DNA from: Camillea tinctor
Taxonomy: Eukaryota > Ascomycota > Sordariomycetes > Xylariales > Xylariaceae
Direction of reading: 5' to 3'
Length of the DNA stretch: 64,000 bases
NCBI GenBank assembly: GCA_022578605.1
Contig: MU394055.1
Location: 66,902-130,901, forward strand
The position numbers were made by a program, and so were the translations under genes. How positions within the stretch are numbered: position 1 is the first letter of the stretch; the number at the start of each line of letters is the position of its first letter. Of the stretch, positions 54,311 through 64,000 are shown piece after piece. The notes beneath the pieces are model-generated. The model was given only the letters and a program-made list of their open reading frames with translations, was not told the origin of the DNA and searched no databases.

Positions 54311-56314
54311 ATGCCGAGTGTTACAACAAGCCCTCTGGGCTGGACTTACATAGGTCTGACCGTGGGATGGACGATTATTCTGGTGGGAGGAATGGTGTTC
54401 CTCCACCACCATCGCCAGTTGCCATTCCTTCAGATCCGCAAACTTCCTCTGGTTTATATTTCCATCATTCTTCTTCACTGTAAGTGATACTTCCGCCCAT
54501 AGGCCACAGTAAGAGATACCAGAAATCACTAACTTGAGCCGGTAATAGTATATGGAATTGCTTGTATGATCGGCCCTACGCTCTCGCAGCTTATCCCATG
54601 TGATGCCCAGTTTTGGATTATGAGTATCTATCTACCGTTTGGTATGGCCATGCTCCAAGCTGCCAACAGTCATTTTCTACACATCGCCAGTCAACAACGA
54701 AAATTCGCAAAGTTCAGCAACCTCGAAGACTTCAAGCTCTCTGAGAAAACGATTCAAATTGACCCTTCTTTGAGTTGGTGGAAAAGGACTGTGCAGAGAG
54801 TGCGGAAGATGGATCAAACTACGAGAATAGTAGTCTACATCAGCATAGGAATGGCCGTTCAGGTAAGCTTATACGATCTACATCCCTAACTACCCAGTTA
54901 TCATTTTACCTTCCATGCCTCAGAGACTAAACTTATACCCCTATAGTTGGCACTCACATTCTTCGTTTACTTCGGCTCTGAAATGTTTCATCCCAGCTAT
55001 GGCTTTTTCCACTTGAAGGTTCCTGGCACTGAACAGCGTAAAGTTGCATGCTTGACTGGTTGGGAGTGGTGGTTGTCGATCGTCTGGCAATTTTTCTGGG
55101 CATGGGTCTATGCTCCGTACATGCTATGGAAGACAAGAAACATTCGGGATACTCATGGTTGGCGTATCCAAACGATCTGCTGCTGCATCGCTGGGTAAGT
55201 TCTGATGTGCATTTTCCAAGTTAGACGAACAAATACTAACAAATGATAGACTTCCTGCATCTCCTTTATGGCTCGCCGCGCTATACATCCCTGAGATGGC
55301 AACGGTCAACGCTGTTGTCATTCCGCCTATGTGGTAAGTTTTTGTTGGTCCTGTACCAAGAGGAAGTCATCTAACCATCTCTACAGGTTCGCATTCTCTA
55401 TATTTTTCATCGAGATTTTCATGATCTTCTTTCCGTGCTGGCAGGTTATCAAGACCCACCAGCTTCAACAAGAGACGCTCGATGCTATTGCTTCTTGGGA
55501 GCAGAGACATAAGCTTTCTAGCGATGACGATCGGTCTTTCTCGACTACACAATATGGAGGTTCGACCATTAGAGGGTCTATCATCGCCAAGAGTGTCAGG
55601 ACCAAAAATACCACTTACTCTCGCGACTCTCGCAAGAGCGACACGTTGACGATGGTCGCGCTAGAGAGTGCTCTTTCCACCAACCCCCTTCCGCTCCTCG
55701 AGTTTGCTGCTCTGAAAGATTTTTCGGGCGAGAATATCAGCTTTTTGTCCCATGTCTCTGACTGGAAACGAGCTTGCAACTCTTTGAGCGCGGATCCCGA
55801 CAAGGACCGAACTCAATTCATCCGCGCAGTCCGTATCTACTCGAACTTCGTCAGTCTCGAATACTCCGACTTTCCTGTCAACATATCATCCCGAGTGGCT
55901 AAGGAGCTCCACAAGGTTTTCGATCACGCTGCCCGCAAGCTAAACAGACCTCTAAGCGGATGCTCGGATTCATCGGATGGAGCTACCCCTTTCGACGACA
56001 TTCACAACAACCTTTCCACAACTGCCCTCAAGCCCGGTGTCGATTTGGAAGAGACCCTTGGTCAGGCCAATCTCCAGTCGGTTACAAGGATGGTAGATTT
56101 AACTGGTGAGGGAAGCGTCGACATGCCTATCCCCGGATCCTTCAACCCCCAGGTGTTTGATGCTGCCGAGAGCGAAATCAAATACCTCGTCCTGACAAAC
56201 ACATGGCCTAAATTCGTCCAGGCCGGCTTTGAGGCCGCCAGTCAGGCATCACAAAAAGAGGAAGCTGAGGCTAAGGGGTCAAAGAGCTTCTGGCGCGGAT
56301 TGAAGTTCGTTTAA
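54311..56314 (+). CDS. Multi-pass membrane RGS-domain protein
   Basis: Five exons: 54311-54479, 54549-54862, 54947-55194, 55250-55333 and 55387-56314, giving 580 aa. The N-terminal 300 residues carry about seven hydrophobic spans, among them YIGLTVGWTIILVGGMVFL, LVYISIILLHLYGIACM, IVVYISIGMAVQLALTFFV and FAFSIFFIEIFMIFFPCW. The C-terminal half has an RGS-like domain from about LPLLEFAALKDFSGENISFL through FIRAVRIYSNFVSLEYSDFP to YLVLTNTWPKFVQAGFEAAS. A disordered Ser/Asp-rich insert separates the halves. A receptor-like membrane part plus RGS resembles the fungal RgsC/D and plant AtRGS1 layout. Such proteins speed GTP hydrolysis on G-alpha and damp nutrient or pheromone signalling at the plasma membrane. 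Confidence 0.88.
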
Positions 56315-57227
56315 TTGATATGAGCAGTGAAGGATATATCCATTTTTTAACCTAGATACCTACCTAGTATATGCTAAATAGTAATGATAATGATATTAAC
56401 AAATCTCCTTAACATTTCTATTATAATAAACTAGGCACATGGCAAATTATAAGTCTAAAGAAGAGTATAGTGAACATTTTCCATGCTGTTTTAATGATAT
56501 TGGTTTTATGAGTTGACTCGATGAGAGATATTTTCATCCGCTTTTTTTCTGCGAAGTTCTTAATGTTTTATCTTATTGCTTGAGTTATATCACACTATTA
56601 TGTTTACTATCAAAGTAGCTCTATTTTATACATTCTATAAACATGATTAAGTATTTTTTTCAACACTTACTTGGCTACATGTATTAATTGGGGAATGTAT
56701 TAACGGTATATATTTGAAGACAATGTGTGTATATGTAAGTTATGGCCCCAATATTAAGTGAATTATCCCATCATTCCGAGTAGGGTTGAAAAGAAGCATG
56801 AGAGCTAATAGATCAGCTGTCGGTTCACCAGAAGCCAACCATTTTCCTGGGAAATATAATTAGCGACGATGTAACTACATACCCCAGACCTCCCTCTACC
56901 CATACCCAGGGATCTAATTACACCTCTTCTATAGTTCTTGGATTTCCCCTCATCGATGACCTTGCGATGCGGGGATCTAGCATATATGCACACTTACCAC
57001 CAGTTCTCGGGAGAGCATTCCCACGAAGGATGGATAATTCAAACACGTATCCGAGGTCTTTGGCTACTTGGCGCAGGTCAAAATGGAAATAAATTCGTTG
57101 CATTGAATGTGTTTGCCAGAACCTCCATACAGGGTGGCCTTTGAAGATCTAATCAACGGAATAGGAGCAGCATATCAAGTCATACTGCAATGATATTGAT
57201 GCCTCCTTGGTTAGTTAGAAAAATCTC
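56315..57227. other. Intergenic region
   Basis: A 913-bp AT-rich interval with no recognised gene. It contains the GH78 promoter. Confidence 0.5.
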
Positions 57228-59177
57228 ATGATGCTTGTTTCCACAGTTTTCACGCTCGCGACATGGTTCACAACTTCACAGGCTAAAAATAGGCCATGGG
57301 GAAAATATGTCTTTAGCCCCTCGAGTCGAAACCCGAGGCCGGCTTCTGTTTTTTCAGCCCCAGAGTCCACCACCATCAGCGTCGGTGACGATGGGCATGT
57401 GCTCGCTATGAAGAATGGAGACGTCGTATCTATGGACTTTGGTGTTGAGGTGGGAGGCTTCGTATCGTTCAACGTCCAGAGCCAATCCACAGTCCCCATC
57501 TCTATAGCTTTCTCAGAGTCATCAACCTTTGCAGGAAGTATCAGCGATGATACGGGTTCAGTTTATACATCCGACTGGGACAAGGCCCTCGAAGTTTCAG
57601 TCAACCCGGACTCTTCTGGCCATGCATTTTATCAGACGACTGGGGAGCAATTTAGAGGCGGCTTCCGTTATCTGACCTTTAATGCTCTCTCAGATGTAAT
57701 TGTCTCCAATATCAGCTGTCAAATTGGGTTTGCGCCGAATATGCCTGATCTACGTGGTAGCACCAGTTATTTTTATACCGCAGATTCGGATAACGAGCTC
57801 TTGAATCGTATATATTACGCGAGCTCGTACACGGTTCAGACAAATATGGCACCGGATCACACCGGGCGGTGGTTGCCACAGGTCAACCCAGGCTGGGCTT
57901 ACAACGCTACCATAGGGCCTTACACACCCGCTCTAGTCGATGGTGCCAAGCGTGATCGAGCAGTTTGGCCTGGAGACCTTGGGATAGCAGGAGAGGCAGC
58001 AGTGTTGGCCTACGGCTCGCCTGGTCGCGAAGTGCTCAAGAACTCACTAGAGACGTTACTATATTACCAAAATACTACTGGAAACACTCCCGGGATATTC
58101 CCATATGCCGGGCCGTCCACGAGAAACTTCAATAGAGGAGCACTTAGCGACACTTATCATGCCTGGACCCTAATTGCCATACATCGTTACACCATGAACT
58201 CCGGTGACACCTCGTGGTTGAGTAGGTATTGGCCCAAAATCTCGGCAGCAGTCCAGTTCATAATTAATAATCTCGATACGACCACCGGGCTCGAAATACA
58301 AGCTCGGTCAAATGACTGGGGTCGTCTTACTTCGGGAGAATACAGTGCATCTCTGAACGCTCTCAACTACCACGCCCTTTTATGTATGGCATCTCTTTCT
58401 AATAACTTGTCCCAGGCGGAAGTCTGGCGGGACGCCGCAGAAAAATTGAAGACCCAGTTCAACGTACTCTTATGGGATGAGAACAAGGGACTATACAAAG
58501 ACAATAGCTCTTCAACTCTATATCCTCAAGATGGCAACTCTCTTGCTCTATTATATAATCTAACAACTACTGCTAACCAAGCAGTAACTGTGAGCAAAGG
58601 TCTGGAAGAGAACTGGAATTCCATTGGCCCTGTCTCACCAGAGCTTCCTGATAATATCTCTCCTTTCATCTCAGGAGTCGAGCTTCTGGCACATTTCAAA
58701 GCTGGTGAGACGGATCGGGCTTTCGAGTTGATGCGCCGGCTATGGGGTTACTTGCTCACGGATAGCAAGTTCACGGGTTCAACTTTCGCAGAAGGCCTCA
58801 CGTCTAATGGGAGTTTGTATTACCGATCAGCAGCCGGGTACAACTACGACCCTGCTTATACAAGCTTAGCGCACAGCTGGAGCTCGGCTCCCACTACAGC
58901 ACTGGTAACCGGTGTCATAGGAATAGATATCACCGAAATTGGTGGAGCGTCCTGGGAGTTACGGCCGCAGCTAGGTAGCTTAGCCCATGCCAGTGCTGGA
59001 TTTGACACTGGTCTCGGGACATTTGAGGTCAGCATCGAGGTCGCTGATGATGTGTATACAATCGACATCATAGCACCGGCTAATTCGACGGGAAAGCTCT
59101 TTCTTCCAGCTAGCTACAGAGGGTTGAGATTAACAAAAGGCTATGAGGGTCCTGATATCATAGTTGAAACCTCATAG
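57228..59177 (+). CDS. Secreted alpha-L-rhamnosidase-like glycoside hydrolase (GH78)
   Basis: A single exon of 649 aa with signal peptide MMLVSTVFTLATWFTTSQA. An N-terminal beta domain of about 190 residues precedes the (alpha/alpha)6 barrel, which opens LNRIYYASSYTVQTNMAP. The GH78-type active-site stretch is DGAKRDRAVWPGDLGIAGEA. RSNDWGRLTSGEYSASLNAL, GFSPF-like PDNISPFISGVELL and YDPAYTSLAHSWSSAPTTAL follow, then a C-terminal beta-sandwich. Numerous N-glycosylation sequons fit secretion. It is shorter than many GH78 enzymes (often 800 or more) because the accessory N-terminal modules are absent. The likely role is trimming rhamnose or related sugars from plant glycosides or pectin side chains. 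Confidence 0.85.
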   Translation: MMLVSTVFTLATWFTTSQAKNRPWGKYVFSPSSRNPRPASVFSAPESTTISVGDDGHVLAMKNGDVVSMDFGVEVGGFVSFNVQSQSTVPISIAFSESSTFAGSISDDTGSVYTSDWDKALEVSVNPDSSGHAFYQTTGEQFRGGFRYLTFNALSDVIVSNISCQIGFAPNMPDLRGSTSYFYTADSDNELLNRIYYASSYTVQTNMAPDHTGRWLPQVNPGWAYNATIGPYTPALVDGAKRDRAVWPGDLGIAGEAAVLAYGSPGREVLKNSLETLLYYQNTTGNTPGIFPYAGPSTRNFNRGALSDTYHAWTLIAIHRYTMNSGDTSWLSRYWPKISAAVQFIINNLDTTTGLEIQARSNDWGRLTSGEYSASLNALNYHALLCMASLSNNLSQAEVWRDAAEKLKTQFNVLLWDENKGLYKDNSSSTLYPQDGNSLALLYNLTTTANQAVTVSKGLEENWNSIGPVSPELPDNISPFISGVELLAHFKAGETDRAFELMRRLWGYLLTDSKFTGSTFAEGLTSNGSLYYRSAAGYNYDPAYTSLAHSWSSAPTTALVTGVIGIDITEIGGASWELRPQLGSLAHASAGFDTGLGTFEVSIEVADDVYTIDIIAPANSTGKLFLPASYRGLRLTKGYEGPDIIVETS

Positions 59178-61289
59178 ATACAACAGTTACAATTTGTCGG
59201 TATCAGATGAAAAGGGTGTTTTATTTGGCACTCAGTAAATTTATATTAGACTGGTAAGAGACATCTTACTAACCCAATATAAGTCCCTATATAAGTACTG
59301 ATATGATGAAGCCTACCTACCTACGTAAGGATCATATGAATCCAGGTAATACAAGGCTCTAAACTTCTAATAATATGTATTGGTGTCGTATCAGTATTAC
59401 GTTTGTCTCGCGGCTTTCTCGTCACTTTACTTTGTAAAGACTTTTCCGTCTTCATGGTCCCCGGCCACAGAACTTGTGGAACGTAGCAATTGCAACTACG
59501 TATGTAGCATCCTATCTCGTCTATAGGTTGGCACATACATGCAATTGTAATATTGCTAGCACATGTTTTATAGTCCCAGGGAGCATGGTATTTATGCATG
59601 ATTATTGGGGGTTGGGGTTCTATAAACGTTCTCAAGATCTCTCATGGAAGTCCAGAAGTAAGTTAGTCCATCTCTCAAGCCACTTACTCTTATGGAATCA
59701 GTTGCGATTTGCTATTAGTGTAATACGCAAATCACGCTTTATGAATCTAATAAATTGCATAGTAGTAATACTACGGACGAAATCGAAAGATACAGGGGAT
59801 TTATAGTATATACCGTGCCATCAATAGCACATTTCAATTTCAATATGTAACCTAAACATTTAGTAGCTTTCTGTATAAACCAATCACTAGATTGGATAGG
59901 CTCATGAGCGTGATTGTAGTTTTCATTGTTTATGACACCTCAAACAGGAAAAAGAGAGGCGACGTCCCAAACGAGTCATTATACGTGAACTAGAGCCAAG
60001 CTCCCTACGAGCACAAAACATACGTTAACAGCGGTAGCCTGCAGAAAGCCACGTAGATGCGTCACCCCAATATCTTCATTGGGTGCCCCCTCATCATGTT
60101 CTGCTTATCAAGACAAGGCTCGGCTGGATGGTTCATCGAAATGCATACTAGCGGGATATAACAGTACCGTGATAGTGAAATCTACATTGAGATGGTAAAT
60201 ACACTGTTCTATCGTGTCAATGTGACGGTAGATGTGGCAACCCCACTTGCGAATCCGGAGACTCATCGACGATAAATCATTGGATCAATGAAAGCCTACA
60301 GCTTAACCAGCGGCATGGCTTGATAGCTGTAAACGCTAAGAACAAATATGTTCCTTGAATACCACTGTTAACGAAGATCTCCAAATCGATGAAGCTCCAT
60401 GCCATAATTTCGGTGAGTATAAGTAACCAATCTGCTCTGTTAAGTTGGTCACGTCCAGAACAATGAGCCCAGGAATGTCTCAGCGTGACGTACTTAACCC
60501 ATCTACTTACCTGCGTATCAACCTATATCCATATTTGAACCTTGAGCTTTCTTGGCGCTCTTTCAAAAGGAAATATTGAGGTTACAGTGTATGTAAGTGT
60601 GGGGTGCTTATAGTCCATATGTAGGTACCTGTTGACGGTTGGTGCATATGTATGTAGAAATTCGCCAAGGGTGTATTTTCCCTTGCATTAGTATGGAATG
60701 TTCATATAACACGATACTTATAAATATCATAAATGACAAAATGGTAGAAAATGCAGCCTTGTCAAAAACTACCCGAATACCTCAAAGCTAAGAGCCTAAG
60801 ATCGTGTTAATGTGATATCGCTGAGCCGAGAAAATAATGGGTGTCCAGCTATATCACGGTGTGGCAGACACAGGATCACAAGTGGATCAAGAAGGCGGCT
60901 GAAACATTGGCAGTCTTTTGTCTATAGAATATAGCGCAATAAAACTAAGAGGGCGACTAATGTTGTTAACTCGTGCCCCTCCATCGCGAAGTCTAGCTTC
61001 TTTTTGGTGGGTGACACGAGGGCTTCTATGGATCAGGTGAGCTGGGCCACCGCTCCCCCTTTATTGAGGTCTTACCACTCACAAGTAAGCCCACGGCAGG
61101 CAAAGCCAACGGTGCGCCCCTGTCTCAAGAGATAGATCAACCTTCGAAAGGCTGCAATATATAATGTTCAGAATAATAATCTATAAAACAGTCCTCTCCC
61201 CTGTAACTTTTTGACATGATTTGTCTTGGTTCGAGAAGTCTATAATCATCAATACAACTTCGCTTATTTCGGGATACCTGGTGTTGAAC
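59178..61289. other. Intergenic region
   Basis: About 2.1 kb with no supported gene and no obvious repeat. It should contain the promoter of the Ppo gene. Confidence 0.5.
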
Positions 61290-64000
61290 ATGTCTCTAAA
61301 TTTATCTCAGGCCATTAGCATAGCTACCAACCCTAAGACTTCCACCTCCAAAGATCGGTTCACACCAGGCAACGATGACACCCATGGACATACTGGGATC
61401 CTTGAGGATCTCGAGAGTTTGGACATTGAAGACTACAAGACTTTGGTTACAACATTAAAAACGGCAGCAGCTGGCGAGGTAGATGATGACGAGCTTCTCC
61501 TCGAGCGTATGGTCACTCTTTTGGCCAAACTTCCTGCGAACTCTACCCAAGGAAAGAATCTCACAGATGGCTTTATCAATACTCTCTGGAACACACTTGA
61601 GCATCCCCCTGCCCAAGTGCAAATGGGAAGTAGTCGCTACCGAGAGCCAGACGGTTCAAATAATAACCCTGCAGAGCCTATGATGGGAGCAGCTAATACC
61701 CCATATGCAAGAACTACACCTGCTAAGGTTTTCCAAGGACCAAACCTTCCAGAGCCAGGACTTATCTTCGATAGCATCATGACCCGGGGGGATGGAAGTT
61801 CTTTTAGAGAACATCCGAATAAAATCTCTAGCATGCTTTTCTATCTAGCTATCATTATCACACATGATATATTCCAGACTGTAAGTAAATAGCAGTACAT
61901 AGGTTCTTCATATTATAAATCCTCTTCGAACACAATACTTACGAAAGCTAGGATTCACGTGATATAACGATCAACTTGACTTCATCGTACCTTGACTTGT
62001 CACCCTTGTACGGCCGGAATAAAGAGGAGCAGGTGGCCGTAAGAAAATTTGAGGATGGATTACTCAAACCGGATTGCTTCTCATCTAGGTCCTTGCTAGG
62101 ATTTCCACCGGGCGTCGGAGTTTTCTTGATTGTATGTATCATGCAGCATTCTCCTAGTCGAACACATGTACTTGATCGAAACAAGGGGTCGTCAGATTTG
62201 GGGCGAACAGCTAACTCCATTATTCCCAGATGTTTAATCGTTTTCATAACCATGTTGTGACCGAACTCGCAAAGTGGGTTGTCTACGTTTTATAACACAC
62301 AGCCAGGCATTTTTATGTTGACAATATCGCAGGATCAACGAAGGGGGGCGTTTCAGTAAGCCGAGTGGCAATCAAGACGAGGGCAGTCTAAAGGATGCCT
62401 GGGTCGAATACGATAATAAGCTCTTTCAAACCGGACGGCTGATTACTTGCGGACTTTATGTCAACATTATCCTAAAGGACTACGTCCGAACTATTTTGAA
62501 CATCAACCGTACAGGCTCAACTTGGGTCCTAGACCCACGGACACAAGAAAAGAGAAGTGCGTTCAATTCTTCGCCAGCCCCTATGGCTACAGGAAACCGA
62601 GTTTCGGTTGAGTTCAATCTCATATATCGATGGCACAGTGCTATGTCCAAGCGAGACGAAGATTGGACAGATGATCTACTGAAGAAAGCGCTTGATGGAA
62701 AAGATCCTTCAACGGCTAGCCTCGGTGACCTAAGACAAGCTCTGTGGCAATTTGACAAGAACATCCCTACTGCCCCTGATGAACGCGAGTTAGCTGGCCT
62801 AAAGAGGGGACTAGACAAGACTTATTCCGATGACGATCTTGCCAAGGTTCTGACAGCTTCCATCGAGGACATTGCTGGTGCCTTCGGTGCTAATCAAGTC
62901 CCGGAAGCGTTGAGGGCGGTCGAAATCCTTGGAATCAACCAGGCAAGAGAGTGGCACGTTGCTACTCTGAACGAGCTCCGCCAGTACTTTGGACTGAAGA
63001 AACACGCCACCTTTGAAGACATAAACCCGGACCCTGTTGTTGCTGGGAAGCTAAGAGCACTCTACGATTCGCCCGACAGTGTAGAGCTCTATCCGGGCCT
63101 AGTAGCCGAAAAGCCTAAACCACCCAGGCTCGGAAGCGGACTCTGCGTCAATTTCACAACCAGCCAAGCCATTCTCTCGGATGCCGTGGCGCTAGTTCGC
63201 GGAGATCGTTTCTATACTACGGACTATACTCCAACAAATCTGACTAATTGGGGGTGTGTATGCCTCGTTCTGTTGTGGTTTTTATTACCGCCCTGAAGGC
63301 CCAAGAAGCTAACATGTATAACCAGGTATCGTGAATCTAGCTTTGATCTAGAAGTAAACCAAGGCCAGGTGATGCACAAGCTCATACTACGTGCTTTCCC
63401 GAACAACTTTGCGAGTAACAGCATCTATGTACATTTTCCGTTCGTAGTGCCCACAGAAAACAAGATCATCTTAGATGCACTCAAAACAGCTAGCAGGTAT
63501 TCGTGGGAAACTCCAGCTAGGAAGGCAGATGTCGTTGTTGTCAAATCATACAGCGCAATGACCAAGATATTAACAAACGATCAAGACTTCTATGTACCTT
63601 GGGAAGACACGATATCTTCTTTATTACCTAGTCTACCCAGCAAGGTCTCTAGCAAAGGTTCGCCCTGGGGTGCTTTTTACATTCCCCGAGGCCGACAGAC
63701 TGCCGCAAAATGCCTTTGTCGACCTGAACAATGGAGAAGGGACGTAAAATCCTTCTTCAGTTCAACTACGCAGTTGTTATTGAAGAAGGCAGGTCAAAGG
63801 ATGCCTCTCGTGTTTCCCCAGAACACGAAGCCGGCTGAAACGTGGGAAGTCGACATCATTCGAGGTATCATCAGTCCACTCGTTACGCGATTCGTCGCTG
63901 AGTTCTTTGGGTTGCCCCTCAAAAGCACTGAGAATGCCGATGATGGTATTTATACGGAATATGAATTATACGATCGTCTAGTAGCGACTTTTACTCTTGT
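61290..64000 (+). CDS. Psi-producing oxygenase / linoleate diol synthase (Ppo), 3' truncated by window edge
   Basis: Exons 61290-61880, 61952-62131, 62230-62273, 62333-63253 and 63326 to beyond the window. The ATG at 61290 is the first of the frame. The animal-heme-peroxidase (dioxygenase) domain has the distal heme His in ITHDIFQT (H192), YLDLSPLYG, MFNRFHNHVV (restored by the 44-nt exon), GRLITCGLYVNI and the catalytic Tyr plus proximal heme His in LIYRWHS (Y370, H373). The Tyr-x2-His spacing is the one used by linoleate diol synthases. From exon 5 the P450-like domain begins (VYVHFPFVV-like IYVHFPFVVPTENK, then GIYTEYELYDR), but its heme-thiolate Cys lies outside the window. Such enzymes oxygenate C18 fatty acids and the P450 half isomerises the hydroperoxide to diols; the oxylipins steer sporulation and host interaction. 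Confidence 0.9.

Noticed and set aside
55903..55910. Seventh GGAGCTCC copy
   Set aside because: It lies in the RGS coding exon and is consistent with chance, so it was not called an operator.
1..64000. tRNA, rRNA, CRISPR arrays, intact transposons, PKS/NRPS/terpene synthase genes
   Set aside because: I looked for and did not find their characteristic sequence features; short RNA genes could still be missed by eye.

Overview
The window is nuclear DNA of a filamentous ascomycete (Pezizomycotina, most likely Sordariomycetes; the order cannot be fixed from sequence alone). The evidence is dense short GT-AG introns (about 48-145 nt), RGS, GH72, Ppo, LaeA-like and GH78 families typical of moulds, and orthologues of yeast Imp3 and mitochondrial S18. 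Genes lie on both strands and most are split, so exon models were rebuilt by hand; in every model the exon lengths sum to a multiple of three.

Layout. 1-0.8 kb: 3' part of a SET-domain gene. 1.3-3.1 kb (-): zinc-ribbon/low-complexity protein whose frame is interrupted by one TAG that a 48-nt intron would remove. 3.8-26.1 kb: a compact ten-gene block: GST-like A (-), beta-hydroxyacid dehydrogenase (+), Dal5-type MFS permease (-), 2-oxoglutarate/Fe(II) oxygenase (-), two-finger C2H2 transcription factor (+), GST-like B (-), extended SDR (+), DapA-family aldolase (-), aspartate-type aminotransferase (+) and a 1327-aa 5-oxoprolinase/hydantoinase (+). 26-41 kb: GH72 glucanosyltransferase (+), LaeA-like methyltransferase (-), secreted But2-type protein (-), HAD hydrolase (-), a NACHT-protein relic and a GNAT acetyltransferase (+). 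41-50 kb, housekeeping: SNF2 ATPase (+), IMP3 (-), mitochondrial S18 (+), mitochondrial PPR protein (-). 50-54 kb is gene-poor. 54-64 kb: membrane RGS protein (+), GH78 rhamnosidase (+), and the 5' part of a Ppo/linoleate diol synthase (+) that runs off the window.

Main discovery candidate: the 3.8-26.1 kb block has no PKS, NRPS or terpene synthase, but carries a permease, its own regulator and enzymes that can be ordered as a catabolic route. Oxoprolinase would open a (substituted) 5-oxoproline or hydantoin ring, the aminotransferase would give a 2-oxo acid, the DapA-type aldolase would cleave it (4-hydroxy-2-oxoglutarate to pyruvate plus glyoxylate is the obvious model), and the hydroxyacid dehydrogenase would reduce the aldehyde product. 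The oxygenase, SDR and GSTs would act upstream. This order is inference. Independent support that the block is one regulon: the exact 8-mer palindrome GGAGCTCC occurs six times in its promoter regions and only once elsewhere in the window (inside a coding exon); two copies are the same 12-bp palindrome GAGGAGCTCCTC.

A second sequence-level signal is the 10-bp palindrome TACCTAGGTA, found seven times, always intergenic, once as the centre of a perfect 28-bp palindrome. No rRNA, tRNA, CRISPR array or intact transposon was recognised.
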